Counted from the stretch's first letter, positions 1 through 9,469 are shown. The stretch: DNA of 56,324 nucleotides from Azospirillum sp. TSH64 (GCF_003116035.1 NZ_LGQW01000015.1:3301658-3357981), one strand, 5' to 3'. The notes: generated from the sequence alone by a model not told the origin. Made by a program: numbers and translations.

Positions 1-28
1 AGGGAGATGGGACATTGCGGCTGCTCAT
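1..28 (-). CDS. Start of a further gene of the polysaccharide operon, cut by the window edge
   Basis: An ATG at 28-26 overlaps the TGA stop (27-25) of the upstream glycosyltransferase in the ATGA arrangement used at other junctions of this operon. It opens a frame that stays open to base 1 (Met-Ser-Ser-Arg-Asn-Val). Only nine codons are visible, so no function can be given. A second ATG at 15-13 is a less attractive start. The call rests on the overlap pattern alone. Confidence 0.4.
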
Positions 29-1212
29 TGCAGGGCGCCGCGGTAGACCGCGGCGGTGCGGGCGGCGATCACCGGCCAGTCGAAGCGGCTGCGGACCAGG
101 GCTCGGCAGGCGTCCGCATCCGGCAGGCGGCGGACGCCGGTCAGCGCCTCCGCAAGGCCGATGCCGATGGAGCGTGCGTCGGTCCCGGCGAGCACGAGGT
201 CGCCGTCCAGCCCCTCCACCACCTCCGGCAGGCCACCGACCGGAGTGACCATCACCGGGGTGCCGGCCGCCAGCGATTCCAGCGCGGTCAGGCCGAACCC
301 CTCGAGCGCCTGGGACGGCATCACGCACAAATCGGCGGCGCGGTAGGCCAGCGGAAGATGCGCATCGGGTACGAAGCCCAGCAGCCGCACATGCTCCTCC
401 AGCCCCAGCGCGCCGATGCGATCCTGAAGGGCTGCTGCCTCCGGCCCGCGTCCGGCGACGACCAGCAGCACGTCCGGCACCCGGCGGCGCAGCTCCACCA
501 TGGAATCGACCAGCGCCGTCAGCCCCATGCGCTTCACCAGCCGCCGCACCGTCAGCACCGTGGGGCGCCCCAGAGGCCAGCCGAGCCGGGCGCGCGTCCG
601 CTGCCGGCTGTCGGGAAGGTCGTGGCGGTCGGCATCGACGCCGCCCGGCACCCGGTGGATGCGCTCCGGCGGCACGCCATAACGCTCGGCCAGGATGGTG
701 GCGAAGGACCGGGACAGCACGACGAAGCGGGTGGCGCGGTGATAGACCAGCCGCTCCACCATGAATTTCAGCCGGACCGCCAGCGGGCTGGCCCCCTCCG
801 CCGCACTTTCCAGCGCCCAGGGGCCATGGAAATGGACGACCATCGGGCGATTGCGCAGAGCCGGCAGGGCCCCCACCGTGTTCAGGGCGAAATGCGAGGC
901 GACAAGGTCCGGCGCCTGCCGGCGCAGCGCCTCCGCGATGGCGGTCCGGGCCGCCACCATCCGGCGCGGCAGCGAGGCCGAGGGAGGCGCAAAGCTGGCG
1001 ATGCGGGCGCCATTGTCCAGCGTTTCGGAGACGGTGCCCAGCACCAGCCCGGAGACGGCGATGCCCTGCTGCGGCAGATGGCGGGCGAGGTGGTAGAACA
1101 TATTCTCCGCCCCGCCATGGGTTTCCGGAAACCAGCCCAGCCCAAGCTGGAGCACACTGGCCTCCCGCATCTCTTCCGGCAGGGTGCCGGGCAGGATCAG
1201 GCTTCCGTCCAT
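25..1212 (-). CDS. Family 4 glycosyltransferase of the exopolysaccharide locus
   Basis: This 395-residue protein probably adds one sugar to a lipid-linked repeat unit on the cytoplasmic face of the membrane. The N-terminal half has a GGAEN loop near residue 33, as in GT-B acceptor domains. The C-terminal half carries the retaining GT4 signature EGFGLTALE at 304-312, followed by GTPV and GGLPEV. The ATG at 1212 is preferred because AGAGGA lies six bases upstream and it overlaps the end of the ligase-like gene by 16 bases, which suggests coupled translation; Met15 is a weaker alternative. The frame stays open upstream of this ATG for another 523 codons, but that part is antisense or out-of-frame noise over the neighbouring gene. 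Donor and acceptor sugars cannot be read from the sequence. Confidence 0.88.
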   Translation of the reverse strand: MDGSLILPGTLPEEMREASVLQLGLGWFPETHGGAENMFYHLARHLPQQGIAVSGLVLGTVSETLDNGARIASFAPPSASLPRRMVAARTAIAEALRRQAPDLVASHFALNTVGALPALRNRPMVVHFHGPWALESAAEGASPLAVRLKFMVERLVYHRATRFVVLSRSFATILAERYGVPPERIHRVPGGVDADRHDLPDSRQRTRARLGWPLGRPTVLTVRRLVKRMGLTALVDSMVELRRRVPDVLLVVAGRGPEAAALQDRIGALGLEEHVRLLGFVPDAHLPLAYRAADLCVMPSQALEGFGLTALESLAAGTPVMVTPVGGLPEVVEGLDGDLVLAGTDARSIGIGLAEALTGVRRLPDADACRALVRSRFDWPVIAARTAAVYRGALQ

Positions 1213-2699
1213 TGCTTGTCCTCTTGGAATTGGCTTGCCGCGGGTTGCTGGACGGCGGCTTGCTGGGTGGCGAGCCCATGGTTCTTGGCGGCCATCGCCA
1301 TGCCCAGGAAGAACCAGAATCCGACGCCCGTGACCTTCACCAGCGTGTGCTCGAACACCATGCAGATGAGGATCGTCAGCGCCGCCGTTTCGGCACAGCG
1401 GGCAAAGGGGTCGGGCGGCGCCCCGCCGCGGCGCAGCATGCCCACCGTCAGCGCGATGATCCCGGCGACATAGCCCAACGTGCCAGGCCAGCCCAGCTCG
1501 TAAGGCACGCGCAGGATGCCGCTGTCGAAGAAGGCCATGGCACCCAGCTGGCCGTCCTCGTTGGTCAGCTTGGTCGCGGTGTCGATGGTGCCGAGACCGG
1601 CGCCGCGCACTTCGGTCAGCGCCTGGATGAGGAAGCGGCCGTAGAATTCCTGCCGCTCCTGATAGCTGCGGTCGTTCTCCATCGAATTCAGCGTGTCGAA
1701 GCGGGAGACGATGGCCTGGTTGACCAACGGCACGCTGAGGAGCGGCAGGGAGCAGAGCACCAGACCGACGCCGACCGCGACCAGCCTCAGCCGGTGCCGG
1801 CCGGGCATGGTCAGCAGCAGCCAGGCGAAGGTGAACAGCCCGGCCAGCCACGCCGCCCGCACCAGACTGAGCAGCAGCGACCCCAGCGCCAGCGCGCCGG
1901 CGATCGGCACGAGGATGCCGCGTGCCGCCGGCAGCACCGCCAGCCCGGTCACCAGCAGGAAAGCCAGCGGGCCGGAGGAGTTCAACGTGCTGAACACCCG
2001 CACCTGCATCGGCAGCGGCATGCCCTGGTTGGTCATGCCGACATTGATCAGCCAGCGGGCATCCCAGGCCGGCATGAAGAAATACTGGATCAGTCCATAA
2101 CCGCCGACCAGCGCCAGCCCCAGAACGAAGGCGCGCAGCACCGCGTCGCGGATCTGCGGGTAGAGCGGCCAATGCAGGGCGACATAGAGCCCCAGCGTCA
2201 CCGGCACCAGCCAGTTGAGAAGCGCGAAGGTCGCCGCCGCCACACCGGCCTGGGTGATGCCGTTGAGGTAGGCGTAGAAGATGCCCAGCATCACCGGCAC
2301 GAAGCCGAAATAGGCGCGGTAGCGCAGCATCGGCAGATATTGCGCGATCACGGCCCAAGTCATGGCGCCGACGGCGAAGGGCGTCACCATGACCGGGCTG
2401 ATGACGCTCCAGCCAGCCTGGTAGTCGACCAGCCGGCGCACCTCCGGTGTCAGGAACCACAGCCACCAGGTGAAGGCGGCGAAACGGGCCGGGTCGCGCG
2501 TCACCAGCAGCGCGCCGACGGCCAGCGCCCCCACCGGGAAGATGATCTCCAGCAGGCCGGCCTTGCCGACCAGCACCGGCATCAGGACCAGGAACCAGAA
2601 GACCGGGGCTGCCAGCTTGCCCAGGGACGGCAGGCCGCCAGCGCCGTGATGGGTATGGGACAGTTGACTCTGGTCCTGGCCGGCTGTGGCGAAGGTCAT
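1197..2699 (-). CDS. O-antigen ligase/polymerase-like membrane protein (Wzy/WaaL family)
   Basis: This 500-residue protein has about ten to twelve hydrophobic segments and a large soluble loop around residues 310-370, the layout of the O-antigen ligase/Wzy superfamily. In an exopolysaccharide locus it most likely polymerises lipid-linked repeat units at the periplasmic face of the inner membrane. The loop carries an arginine-rich RFDTLNSMENDRSYQ segment and then YGRFLI, resembling the catalytic periplasmic loop of the family. Its ATG overlaps the TGA of the upstream GT2 gene (ATGA), so the two are translationally coupled. Flippase, Wzz-kinase and polymerase in one locus indicate a Wzx/Wzy-dependent pathway. 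Whether it is a polymerase or a ligase cannot be decided here. Confidence 0.82.
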   Translation of the reverse strand: MTFATAGQDQSQLSHTHHGAGGLPSLGKLAAPVFWFLVLMPVLVGKAGLLEIIFPVGALAVGALLVTRDPARFAAFTWWLWFLTPEVRRLVDYQAGWSVISPVMVTPFAVGAMTWAVIAQYLPMLRYRAYFGFVPVMLGIFYAYLNGITQAGVAAATFALLNWLVPVTLGLYVALHWPLYPQIRDAVLRAFVLGLALVGGYGLIQYFFMPAWDARWLINVGMTNQGMPLPMQVRVFSTLNSSGPLAFLLVTGLAVLPAARGILVPIAGALALGSLLLSLVRAAWLAGLFTFAWLLLTMPGRHRLRLVAVGVGLVLCSLPLLSVPLVNQAIVSRFDTLNSMENDRSYQERQEFYGRFLIQALTEVRGAGLGTIDTATKLTNEDGQLGAMAFFDSGILRVPYELGWPGTLGYVAGIIALTVGMLRRGGAPPDPFARCAETAALTILICMVFEHTLVKVTGVGFWFFLGMAMAAKNHGLATQQAAVQQPAASQFQEDKQWTEA

Positions 2700-3706
2700 G
2701 CCACCGTCTCCCGCCAGTCCCGCATTCCCGCCAGCCGGCCGCGCAGCGTGGCGCGCAGCTTCGCCCCGGCATGCCGGTCACCGCGCAGCCGCAGCCTCGC
2801 CCATTGCGCCAGCCCGGGAAACTCGCAGGTTCCCACCAGCATCGCCCAGGCGGCGAAGGCGGCGCGGTTGGCCGGGCCGAAATGGGCCATCAGCGCCAGC
2901 GTGTCGTTGAAGGTCGCGTTCTCCTGCGCCAACGGATGGAAATGGTCGCTGCCACGCTGGTCGATGTCGAAACGGACGGCCGGAAAATGGTCGACCGCGA
3001 CCAGAGGATCGTAGACCAGCCGCCAGCCCTGGCGGGACAGGCGCAGGCAGAAATCCACCTCGTTGCGGACCTGGGCGCCGCTGCCGCGCAACCTCGTGTT
3101 CAGCCGCTGGCCGGCGATGGCCGTTCGGCGGAAGCTCCAGTTGGCCCCTTTCAGAACGTCGACTTCCTGCGCCGGGCCGACGCCCAGATGGTGGTTGCCG
3201 ATGACGCGGCCGAACCATTGCAGCCGGCCGACGATTTCCGCCTCCCCGGTTTCCGGCACGTCACCGTGAAAGACATGGTCACGGCCGCCGACCCCGCCGA
3301 TGCGGGGATCGGTGCGATACCAGGCTTCGATCCGCTCCACCCAGTCGGGATGCGGAACGGCGTCGTCGTCGGTGATGGCGACGATGTCCCCGACGGCATG
3401 GTCCATGCCGCGGTTGATGGCGGCGACCTGTCCCGGCACGTCGATGCCGACGACCTGGAGGGGAAGGGCGGGGCGGTAGCGGCGGGCGACCTCGGCGGAC
3501 TCCGGATCGCTGTCGCGTACGGTGACGATCACCTGGACCGGCGCCAGGGTCTGGCGAACCAGCCCGTCCAGGCAACCGGCCAGCTGGTCCGGCCGGCGGT
3601 AGGTGGGGACGATCACGGTGACGCCCAGCCGCTCCGTGGCGGCGGGATCCACCGGCACCAGCGAGATCGGACGGGCCGCCATGGAAGGAGTGGTGCCGCC
3701 GCTCAT
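2696..3706 (-). CDS. Family 2 glycosyltransferase of the exopolysaccharide locus
   Basis: This 336-residue protein has a GT-A fold N-terminus: VTVIVPTYRRP begins at residue 29 and an ITDDDAVPHPDW segment puts the metal/nucleotide-binding aspartates at 113-115. This is typical of inverting family 2 transferases that use nucleotide sugars in the cytoplasm. The C-terminal part (GANWSFRR, then an ExDFCLRL motif) matches the acceptor-side region of rhamnosyl- and similar transferases. The ATG at 3706 overlaps the stop of the preceding GT4 gene (ATGA), and its own stop overlaps the start of the ligase-like gene, so three successive genes are coupled. Substrate unknown. Confidence 0.88.
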   Translation of the reverse strand: MSGGTTPSMAARPISLVPVDPAATERLGVTVIVPTYRRPDQLAGCLDGLVRQTLAPVQVIVTVRDSDPESAEVARRYRPALPLQVVGIDVPGQVAAINRGMDHAVGDIVAITDDDAVPHPDWVERIEAWYRTDPRIGGVGGRDHVFHGDVPETGEAEIVGRLQWFGRVIGNHHLGVGPAQEVDVLKGANWSFRRTAIAGQRLNTRLRGSGAQVRNEVDFCLRLSRQGWRLVYDPLVAVDHFPAVRFDIDQRGSDHFHPLAQENATFNDTLALMAHFGPANRAAFAAWAMLVGTCEFPGLAQWARLRLRGDRHAGAKLRATLRGRLAGMRDWRETVA

Positions 3707-4875
3707 GCCGGTGCCAGCTCCCGTCCGCGGTGGCTGATCGCCGTGGAGCGTTCGGGCGCCAGGGAAGCCTCCTCGCCGTTCATCCAGCTGTCGATGGTCT
3801 CGCGCAGGCGCGCCTTGAACACGTCGCGGTCGAAGCGGGCGGCATGGGCGCGGATGGCGGCAGGGTTGAAGCGTGACTCCTGCGCTTCGAACAGCTCCAC
3901 CGCCTCGATCAGCCCCTCTGGCGTCTGCTGGTCGAAGAACAGGCCGGACAGGCCGTCGCGCACCGTCTCGGTGGCGCCGCCGCGGTTCAGAGCGATCACC
4001 GGCCGTCCGGCGGCCATCGCCTCTACCGGAACGATGCCGAAATCCTCGTTGGCGGTGAAGATCAGCGCCCGGCAGGACGCATAGTGGCGGTCGAGGTCGG
4101 CCGGGGAACAATGGCCGACCAGCTCCACCGTCGGTCCGGCCATCTGCTTCAGGCGCCGGAACTCCTCTCCCTCGCCGACGACCACCAGCTTGCGGCCCAT
4201 GCGGTTGAACGCTTCGATGGCGATGTCGGCGCGCTTGTAGGAGACGAGCTGGCTGACGAACAGGTAATGGTCGCTCCCGTCGCCGCCGCCGGGGGAGGTG
4301 ACGGTGGCGAAGCGCTGCGTTTCCACCGGCGGATGGATGACGGTGGCGTCGCGGCGATAGACCCGCCAGATGCGCTGCGCCACCGTGTGCGAATTGGCGA
4401 TGAAGCGGTCGACCCGTGCCGCCGTCGCCAGATCCCATTGCCGCAGGCGGTGGATGGCATAGGGCATCAGCGGCCGGACGATCGGGCCGGCCGAGTGCAG
4501 GTAATCGTGATAGCCGCTCCACACATAGCGCATCGGCGTGTGGCAGTAGCAGACATGCAGCGCGTCGGGCCGCGTCAGCACACCCTTGGCCGGTCCGGAT
4601 TCGCTGCTGATGACCAGATCGTAGGCGCTGAGGTCCAGTTGCTCCAGCGCCAGCGGCATCAGCGGCAGGTATTTCTGGTACATCCGGTGGGCCATCGGCA
4701 ACCGGTCGATGAAGGTCGTGGTTACCCGATGGCTGCGGATGATCGGCGACATGCGTTCCGGCCGGTAGACATGGGTGAAGATGTCCGCCTCCGGATACAG
4801 CTCGCACAGGGCTTCGACGACCTTCTCGCCCCCGCGCATCCCAACGAGCCAGTAATGGACGATCGCGACTTTCAT
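3703..4875 (-). CDS. Family 4 glycosyltransferase of the exopolysaccharide locus
   Basis: This 390-residue GT-B enzyme starts MKVAIVHYWLVGMRGGEKV; the GGEKV loop is the glycine-rich acceptor-side motif. The retaining GT4 motif EDFGIVPVE is at 277-285, followed by AAGRPVIA and GGATETV. The protein also has CHTPMRYVW near residue 110, common in mannosyl/rhamnosyl GT4 enzymes of exopolysaccharide loci. The ATG at 4875 is chosen over an in-frame start 35 codons upstream because GGAGA precedes it and the protein then begins exactly with the family N-terminus. A 52-base gap separates it from the BY-kinase gene, and its end overlaps the GT2 gene by four bases. Confidence 0.88.
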   Translation of the reverse strand: MKVAIVHYWLVGMRGGEKVVEALCELYPEADIFTHVYRPERMSPIIRSHRVTTTFIDRLPMAHRMYQKYLPLMPLALEQLDLSAYDLVISSESGPAKGVLTRPDALHVCYCHTPMRYVWSGYHDYLHSAGPIVRPLMPYAIHRLRQWDLATAARVDRFIANSHTVAQRIWRVYRRDATVIHPPVETQRFATVTSPGGGDGSDHYLFVSQLVSYKRADIAIEAFNRMGRKLVVVGEGEEFRRLKQMAGPTVELVGHCSPADLDRHYASCRALIFTANEDFGIVPVEAMAAGRPVIALNRGGATETVRDGLSGLFFDQQTPEGLIEAVELFEAQESRFNPAAIRAHAARFDRDVFKARLRETIDSWMNGEEASLAPERSTAISHRGRELAPA

Positions 4876-4927
4876 GGTGGGTTCTCCAGAAAGGGACCGG
4901 CGCTTGCCTGAGGCCAAGGGTTCGGTC

Positions 4928-7252
4928 TCAGGCGATGCGGCGCAGGCGATAGGAGCGGCCGCTGGGCGGGCGGGCGCCATATTCGAGATTCGCGTGTTCG
5001 CGGGCGTTGACCATCGACAGCACCGCCCCGCCGATCCGCCCGCCGACCTGCCGCACCTGCTTTATGCCGGCACTGGCGAGGCTGGAAGCGGTGCGCGCCC
5101 AGCGCACGACGTAGAGGACACGGTCGGCCAGCGGCGCCAGGATCAGCGCGTCCGACACCGACAGCACCGGCGGCGTGTCGAGGACGACGACGTCGTAGCG
5201 TTCGGCCAGCTCGACCAGCAGCGACAGCATGGCCTTGGAGCCGAGCAGGATCTGCGGGCGGTCAACCGGCCGGCCGGCAGCGATCACCGACACCCGGCGG
5301 CGGTCGTCGATGTGCAGAACCTGATCGAGCGTCGCGTCGCCTTCCAGCAGGTCGGTCAGCCCCTTGGGCGGGCGGACGCCGCCGAGAAGCCGGTGCACGG
5401 CCGGACGGCGGGTGTCGCAATCGACGATGACGACGCGCCGGCCGGTGTCGGAAAGGAAGGCGGAGAGTGCCACGGCCAGCGTCGTCTTGCCCTCTCCCGC
5501 CACCGACGAGGTCAGCATCACCACCTCGCCGCCCTTGACGCTGGCGGGCTCGGCCCCGGTGCGGACCAGATGCAGCCGGGCGCAGAGCCGCCAGACCGCC
5601 TCGGCGAAATCGCCGCCGCCGGTGTTGGAGTAGGGATCGCGGGCGTCTTCGCCACGCGCGGACCGCTTCACCCGGCCGAGCAGCGGCACGATGCCGACGG
5701 CAGGCAGGCCCAGCAGCGCTTCGACCTGATGGGAGCTGTAGACGCCGCGCTGCCGCATGGTCCGCACCAGGGCGACGCCGGTGGCGATGGCACCGCAGAC
5801 GACCGCGGCCAGCCCGGCGAGCACCGCCTTGCCCGGCCCGACCGGGCCGCCGGGAACGGCGGCGGCTGACACGATGCGCACGTCCGGCGTCATCTCCAAC
5901 GCCTGGAGCACCTGCGTCTCCTTCAGGCGGGTGACGGCGCGGCGGTAGTTGTCGTCCGACGCATCGGCCTGCCGCTGAAGATCGCGCAGCCGCACGTCGG
6001 CCTGGAGTGTGTCGAAGGATTCCGCCCTCAGACCCTCCAGCCGGCGGGACAGGTCCTGGATCTTGGCGACCTGCTGTTCCACCTCGCCCCGCAGGCTGCG
6101 GACCACGCGGTCGATTTCGGTGGCGAGGGTGGCGTTCAGCTCGCGCAGTTCCGCGGTCGGCCGGTTCAGCGCCGGGTGGCGGTCGCCGTACTGGGCCCGC
6201 AATTCCGCGAGCTGGGCGTTCAGCGCCGCCTGACGCTGGCGCAGGGTGGTGATCAGCGGATCGCCGCCGATGTCGGCGCCGGTCAGCGATTCCGGGTTGC
6301 CGGGCCTGACCGACTGCAACTGGCGCAGCCGGGCCTGGGCATTGGCATGGGCGGTGCGCGCCTCCGCCAGCTGCCCATTCAGGGCAGACATCTCCTCGTT
6401 CACCAAGGGGGCGTCGCGGCCCTTCACCATGCCGGTCTCGGACCGCATCGCCTCGACCGCGGCGCGGCCGGTGGTCGTCATGTCCTGGCGCAGCTCGTCC
6501 AGGCGGCTTTGCAGCCATTCGCTGGCGTTCTGGGTGGCCTTGCGCTTCGCTTCCACCTGGATGGCGAGATAGGCGTCGGCGACGGCGGTGGCGGCGCGGG
6601 CCGCAAGCTGCGGGTCCTTCGCCTCCACCGTGATGCGGATCGCGCGGGACTGCACGCCCGGGCTGATGCGCAGATTCTTCTGGAACGCCTCGGTCAGGCG
6701 GTCGGCTTCCCTGTCCTGCGCGTTGCCGGTCGGGGCGGCCGGGCGCGGCGGCGGCGTCAGCAGCACGGCCAGAGACTCAGGCAGCATCGCCGTCACCTCG
6801 GTCACCAGGGTACGGCCTTCCTCCATCAGCGGGCTGAACAGGCCCGGCTTGTTGGTGGGGGCGGCGTATTCGGGTTCCTGCCCCAGGTTCAGCGCCTCGA
6901 CCACGCGGGCGGCGAGATCGCGGGAGCGCAGGATTTCGACCTCGGTGTTGACGGTGTCGAGATAGATCCCCATCGGCTCGGAAACGGAGGGGATGTTGAT
7001 GACGCGGTTCGGATGCGGGTCGATCACCACGACGGTGGAGGAGCTGTAGAGCGGGGTCATGGCATTGATCAGCAGCACCGCCGGCAGCCACAGCACCGCG
7101 GTCAGCCCGAGGATCAGCCATTTCTGGCGCCACAGCATCTGCACCAGCCGGCTGACGTCGACCTTGTCGGCGCCCGTTCCGACCGGCGGCGCGACAAAGC
7201 CGGCGGCGAGACCGGCCGTGCCTGACGGCAATCGGTGTTCCGGTGCGTCCAT
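4928..7252 (-). CDS. Wzz-type chain-length regulator fused to a BY-kinase (exopolysaccharide tyrosine autokinase)
   Basis: This 774-residue inner-membrane protein is expected to control chain length and export of the polysaccharide. It has an N-terminal Wzz domain with one membrane span near residues 45-65, a long periplasmic coiled-coil region (about 190-410), a second span near 450-470 and a cytoplasmic bacterial tyrosine kinase. Walker A (VAGEGKTT) lies at 584-591, Walker A-prime (VVIVDCDTRRP) at 607-617 and Walker B (VVVLDTPP) at 688-695. The extreme C-terminus has only two tyrosines (about 758 and 768), fewer than the tyrosine clusters of Wzc or ExoP-type kinases. GGAG precedes the ATG. 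No polysaccharide export outer-membrane (Wza) gene is in the window. Confidence 0.93.
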   Translation of the reverse strand: MDAPEHRLPSGTAGLAAGFVAPPVGTGADKVDVSRLVQMLWRQKWLILGLTAVLWLPAVLLINAMTPLYSSSTVVVIDPHPNRVINIPSVSEPMGIYLDTVNTEVEILRSRDLAARVVEALNLGQEPEYAAPTNKPGLFSPLMEEGRTLVTEVTAMLPESLAVLLTPPPRPAAPTGNAQDREADRLTEAFQKNLRISPGVQSRAIRITVEAKDPQLAARAATAVADAYLAIQVEAKRKATQNASEWLQSRLDELRQDMTTTGRAAVEAMRSETGMVKGRDAPLVNEEMSALNGQLAEARTAHANAQARLRQLQSVRPGNPESLTGADIGGDPLITTLRQRQAALNAQLAELRAQYGDRHPALNRPTAELRELNATLATEIDRVVRSLRGEVEQQVAKIQDLSRRLEGLRAESFDTLQADVRLRDLQRQADASDDNYRRAVTRLKETQVLQALEMTPDVRIVSAAAVPGGPVGPGKAVLAGLAAVVCGAIATGVALVRTMRQRGVYSSHQVEALLGLPAVGIVPLLGRVKRSARGEDARDPYSNTGGGDFAEAVWRLCARLHLVRTGAEPASVKGGEVVMLTSSVAGEGKTTLAVALSAFLSDTGRRVVIVDCDTRRPAVHRLLGGVRPPKGLTDLLEGDATLDQVLHIDDRRRVSVIAAGRPVDRPQILLGSKAMLSLLVELAERYDVVVLDTPPVLSVSDALILAPLADRVLYVVRWARTASSLASAGIKQVRQVGGRIGGAVLSMVNAREHANLEYGARPPSGRSYRLRRIA

Positions 7253-7312
7253 GGGCTCAACTCCTTCATAGCGGGCGAACGGTGCACGGTTTTGCTGATG
7301 CGGCTGGGCGGC

Positions 7313-9469
7313 TCAGGCGACCTCTGCCGGGTCGCGGGTGGGCTGGCGGGTTTCCGGCGCTGCCTCCGGTGCCCGTTTGCCGCCGACCTCCGGCGGGCGC
7401 GCGGGAGGCGCGGTGGCGCCGTGTCCGGCCTTGGCCTCGGCCAGGATGCGGGCATAGCGGGCGACGGTGTTGGGGGTGACGTTGACCAGCGTCCCGGTCC
7501 CGCCGCCATTGGCGACGATCTGGGCGACCTGGAACAGCGCGCGTCCCTTTTCCAGAACCTCTCCGGGCAGCATCCACAGAATGGAATCGATGTTGGAGGC
7601 CAGCCATCCCGGCTTCCCGCTGCGCGTCAGGCGGCGTTCCGCCGACCGGACCTGCGCGGTGTTGCGGATGGTGTAGAAGGGCGACCAGCCGTCCCAATCG
7701 CCGGCGGTGAAGGGGAGCGCGACAAATCCGCCGTCCGTCACCACCGCCTCGGCGGCACCGAAACCAGACTTGGTCCACATGTAATCGAAGCCTGCGGAGC
7801 GGACGGCGGCGGCGACCTCAGGCCGCAGCGGACCGGGGCGGGCGCTGTCGTAGGGCCGCCACGCCTCGTAGAAGCGGTCGAGCCGGTAGCGGCGCAGCGC
7901 GTTCCCGATCAGGCGCCGGGCGTCCATCGCCGGCGCGCCGCTCCGCTTTGCCGTGCGCAGCGTGTCTTCCGGGGCCGCCTCGACGCTGGCTGCCGGAATT
8001 TCCGATGGGCGCGCGCGCGGGGAGATGCGCAGGACGGGGCGGCCCTCCTCCCAATGCAGGCGCGGGGTGTGTCCGGGCACCAGGGGGGAGTCGACCAGCG
8101 GCCACCAGCCGCGCGGCATCAGCCCTGGCGGCAGCATGGTGGCGATCTCCGCACGGGCATCGGCCAGCAGGCGGGTCAGCTCACCGCCCTGATTTTCGAG
8201 GCCCGGCATCTCTCCCTCGGCGCAGACGCCGCGGCCGGTGCTGCCCAGCAGAAGCTCCACCCGGCCCAGCACGCCGCCGCGCTCCTCCGGCACCGCCAGC
8301 AGGGCGAGGTCGGCGGGGCTGGACTGGGTCAGGCTGTCGACGGTGACCACCAGCCCGCAGCGCAGGCCGGTCGCCGCCACCAGATCGAGAATGCGCGGGA
8401 TGCAGTGCAGCTCGCGGATCATGCCGGACCACAGGACCAGCGTGGTCAGCACCCGTCCCTCCGCCGCCCAGCGGCGCAGGGTGGCGTCGTCGGGCTCGAA
8501 GTCGGTGAAGGGGCGCGGCGGCGCGGCGATGCGCAGCGGCACCGCGGCGGTGCTGGCGAAGGGCGGATCGGGATCGACGATCTGCAAGCCGCGGCCCAGA
8601 CGGCCGAGCGCGAAGAAGTCGTGATCGTCGAACTGCCGGCCATAGACCGGGTCCGCCCCGGCCTGGATCAGGTCGGCGGCTCGCTCGATCACGTCGGTCT
8701 GCGGCCGCCCATAGAGCGGCAGAAGCCTTTTGCTCGCAGCCAGCGGCAGTTGCGCCGCGATCAGGTCAGGGTCGCCCAGCAAGGTGCCGCGTCCCCATGC
8801 GGCGTGACGGCGGGCCAATGCCACGCTGAAGCTGGCATAGCTCTCCCCCGCCACCTTGCCCTCGACGGTGTCCAGACCGCCGGGAAAGGTGCGGGCGCGC
8901 ACCGGGTCGACGCAGTGGCCGGTGAAGCGCCGGGCGCCCAGCGTCTCCAGCCGTTCCCGCAGCCCGGCATCGGCACTGGCGTCGATGCCCAGGCAGGGCT
9001 CCGCCATCAGCTGCGGATAGAGGAACGGTGCCGCGACGATGCCGAGCAGGGTCTGCGGCGCCATGTCCAGCACCGCGACCTCCTGCGGGAGCGGCTGCCC
9101 CAGCAGGCGGAAGGCGGCGTCATACAGGGCGGCCGGATCGGTGCTGCGCAGGGCGCATTCGCCGCCCGCCTCCACCACCGGCCAAAGCGGAGAGGCCGGG
9201 TCGCCCAGCGCCACGACGCGGAAGCAGGTCGTCAGCCACAGCGCATGGTCCAGATGCCGGCCGCCGGCCATCAGGCTGCCGGTGCCGGTCGCCTCGGTGC
9301 GGTTGCCGTCCTCCCAACCGCCGAAATGCCGGCCGCTGCGGCGTCCGTCATAATAGAGGTCGAAGGTCCATCCGGCGCGTTCCGCCGCGGCGGCCAGCAC
9401 CGGCGCCATGGCGACGCGGTGCGGATCGCCGCCATGGGCGAGGAAGAGGAGAAGGGGCGGTTTGGTCAC
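7313..9469 (-). CDS. Large uncharacterised protein of the polysaccharide locus
   Basis: I do not recognise a named family for this 718-residue protein. It starts at a GTG overlapping the TGA of the glycosyltransferase-methyltransferase gene (GTGA), with GGAGGG upstream. The N-terminus (PPLLLFLAHGGDPHRV, then a Rossmann-like alternation) resembles the start of a GT-B glycosyltransferase. The C-terminal third has FDYMWTKSGFG, ALPFTAGDWDGWSPFYTIRNT and a stretch about finding a NGGGTGTLVNVTPNT segment, reminiscent of polysaccharide-deacetylase or glycoside-hydrolase-like barrels. The last 50 residues are proline/alanine-rich and disordered. There is no signal peptide or membrane segment, so it is probably cytoplasmic. 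Position between a glycosyltransferase and the chain-length kinase implies a role in making or modifying the repeat unit; this is inference only. Confidence 0.8.
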   Translation of the reverse strand: MTKPPLLLFLAHGGDPHRVAMAPVLAAAAERAGWTFDLYYDGRRSGRHFGGWEDGNRTEATGTGSLMAGGRHLDHALWLTTCFRVVALGDPASPLWPVVEAGGECALRSTDPAALYDAAFRLLGQPLPQEVAVLDMAPQTLLGIVAAPFLYPQLMAEPCLGIDASADAGLRERLETLGARRFTGHCVDPVRARTFPGGLDTVEGKVAGESYASFSVALARRHAAWGRGTLLGDPDLIAAQLPLAASKRLLPLYGRPQTDVIERAADLIQAGADPVYGRQFDDHDFFALGRLGRGLQIVDPDPPFASTAAVPLRIAAPPRPFTDFEPDDATLRRWAAEGRVLTTLVLWSGMIRELHCIPRILDLVAATGLRCGLVVTVDSLTQSSPADLALLAVPEERGGVLGRVELLLGSTGRGVCAEGEMPGLENQGGELTRLLADARAEIATMLPPGLMPRGWWPLVDSPLVPGHTPRLHWEEGRPVLRISPRARPSEIPAASVEAAPEDTLRTAKRSGAPAMDARRLIGNALRRYRLDRFYEAWRPYDSARPGPLRPEVAAAVRSAGFDYMWTKSGFGAAEAVVTDGGFVALPFTAGDWDGWSPFYTIRNTAQVRSAERRLTRSGKPGWLASNIDSILWMLPGEVLEKGRALFQVAQIVANGGGTGTLVNVTPNTVARYARILAEAKAGHGATAPPARPPEVGGKRAPEAAPETRQPTRDPAEVA

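Noticed and set aside
1213..2781. A continuous minus-strand frame that would extend the first glycosyltransferase to 918 residues.
   Set aside because: The added part runs out of frame over the ligase-like gene, is low-complexity, and the ribosome site and family N-terminus place the start at 1212.
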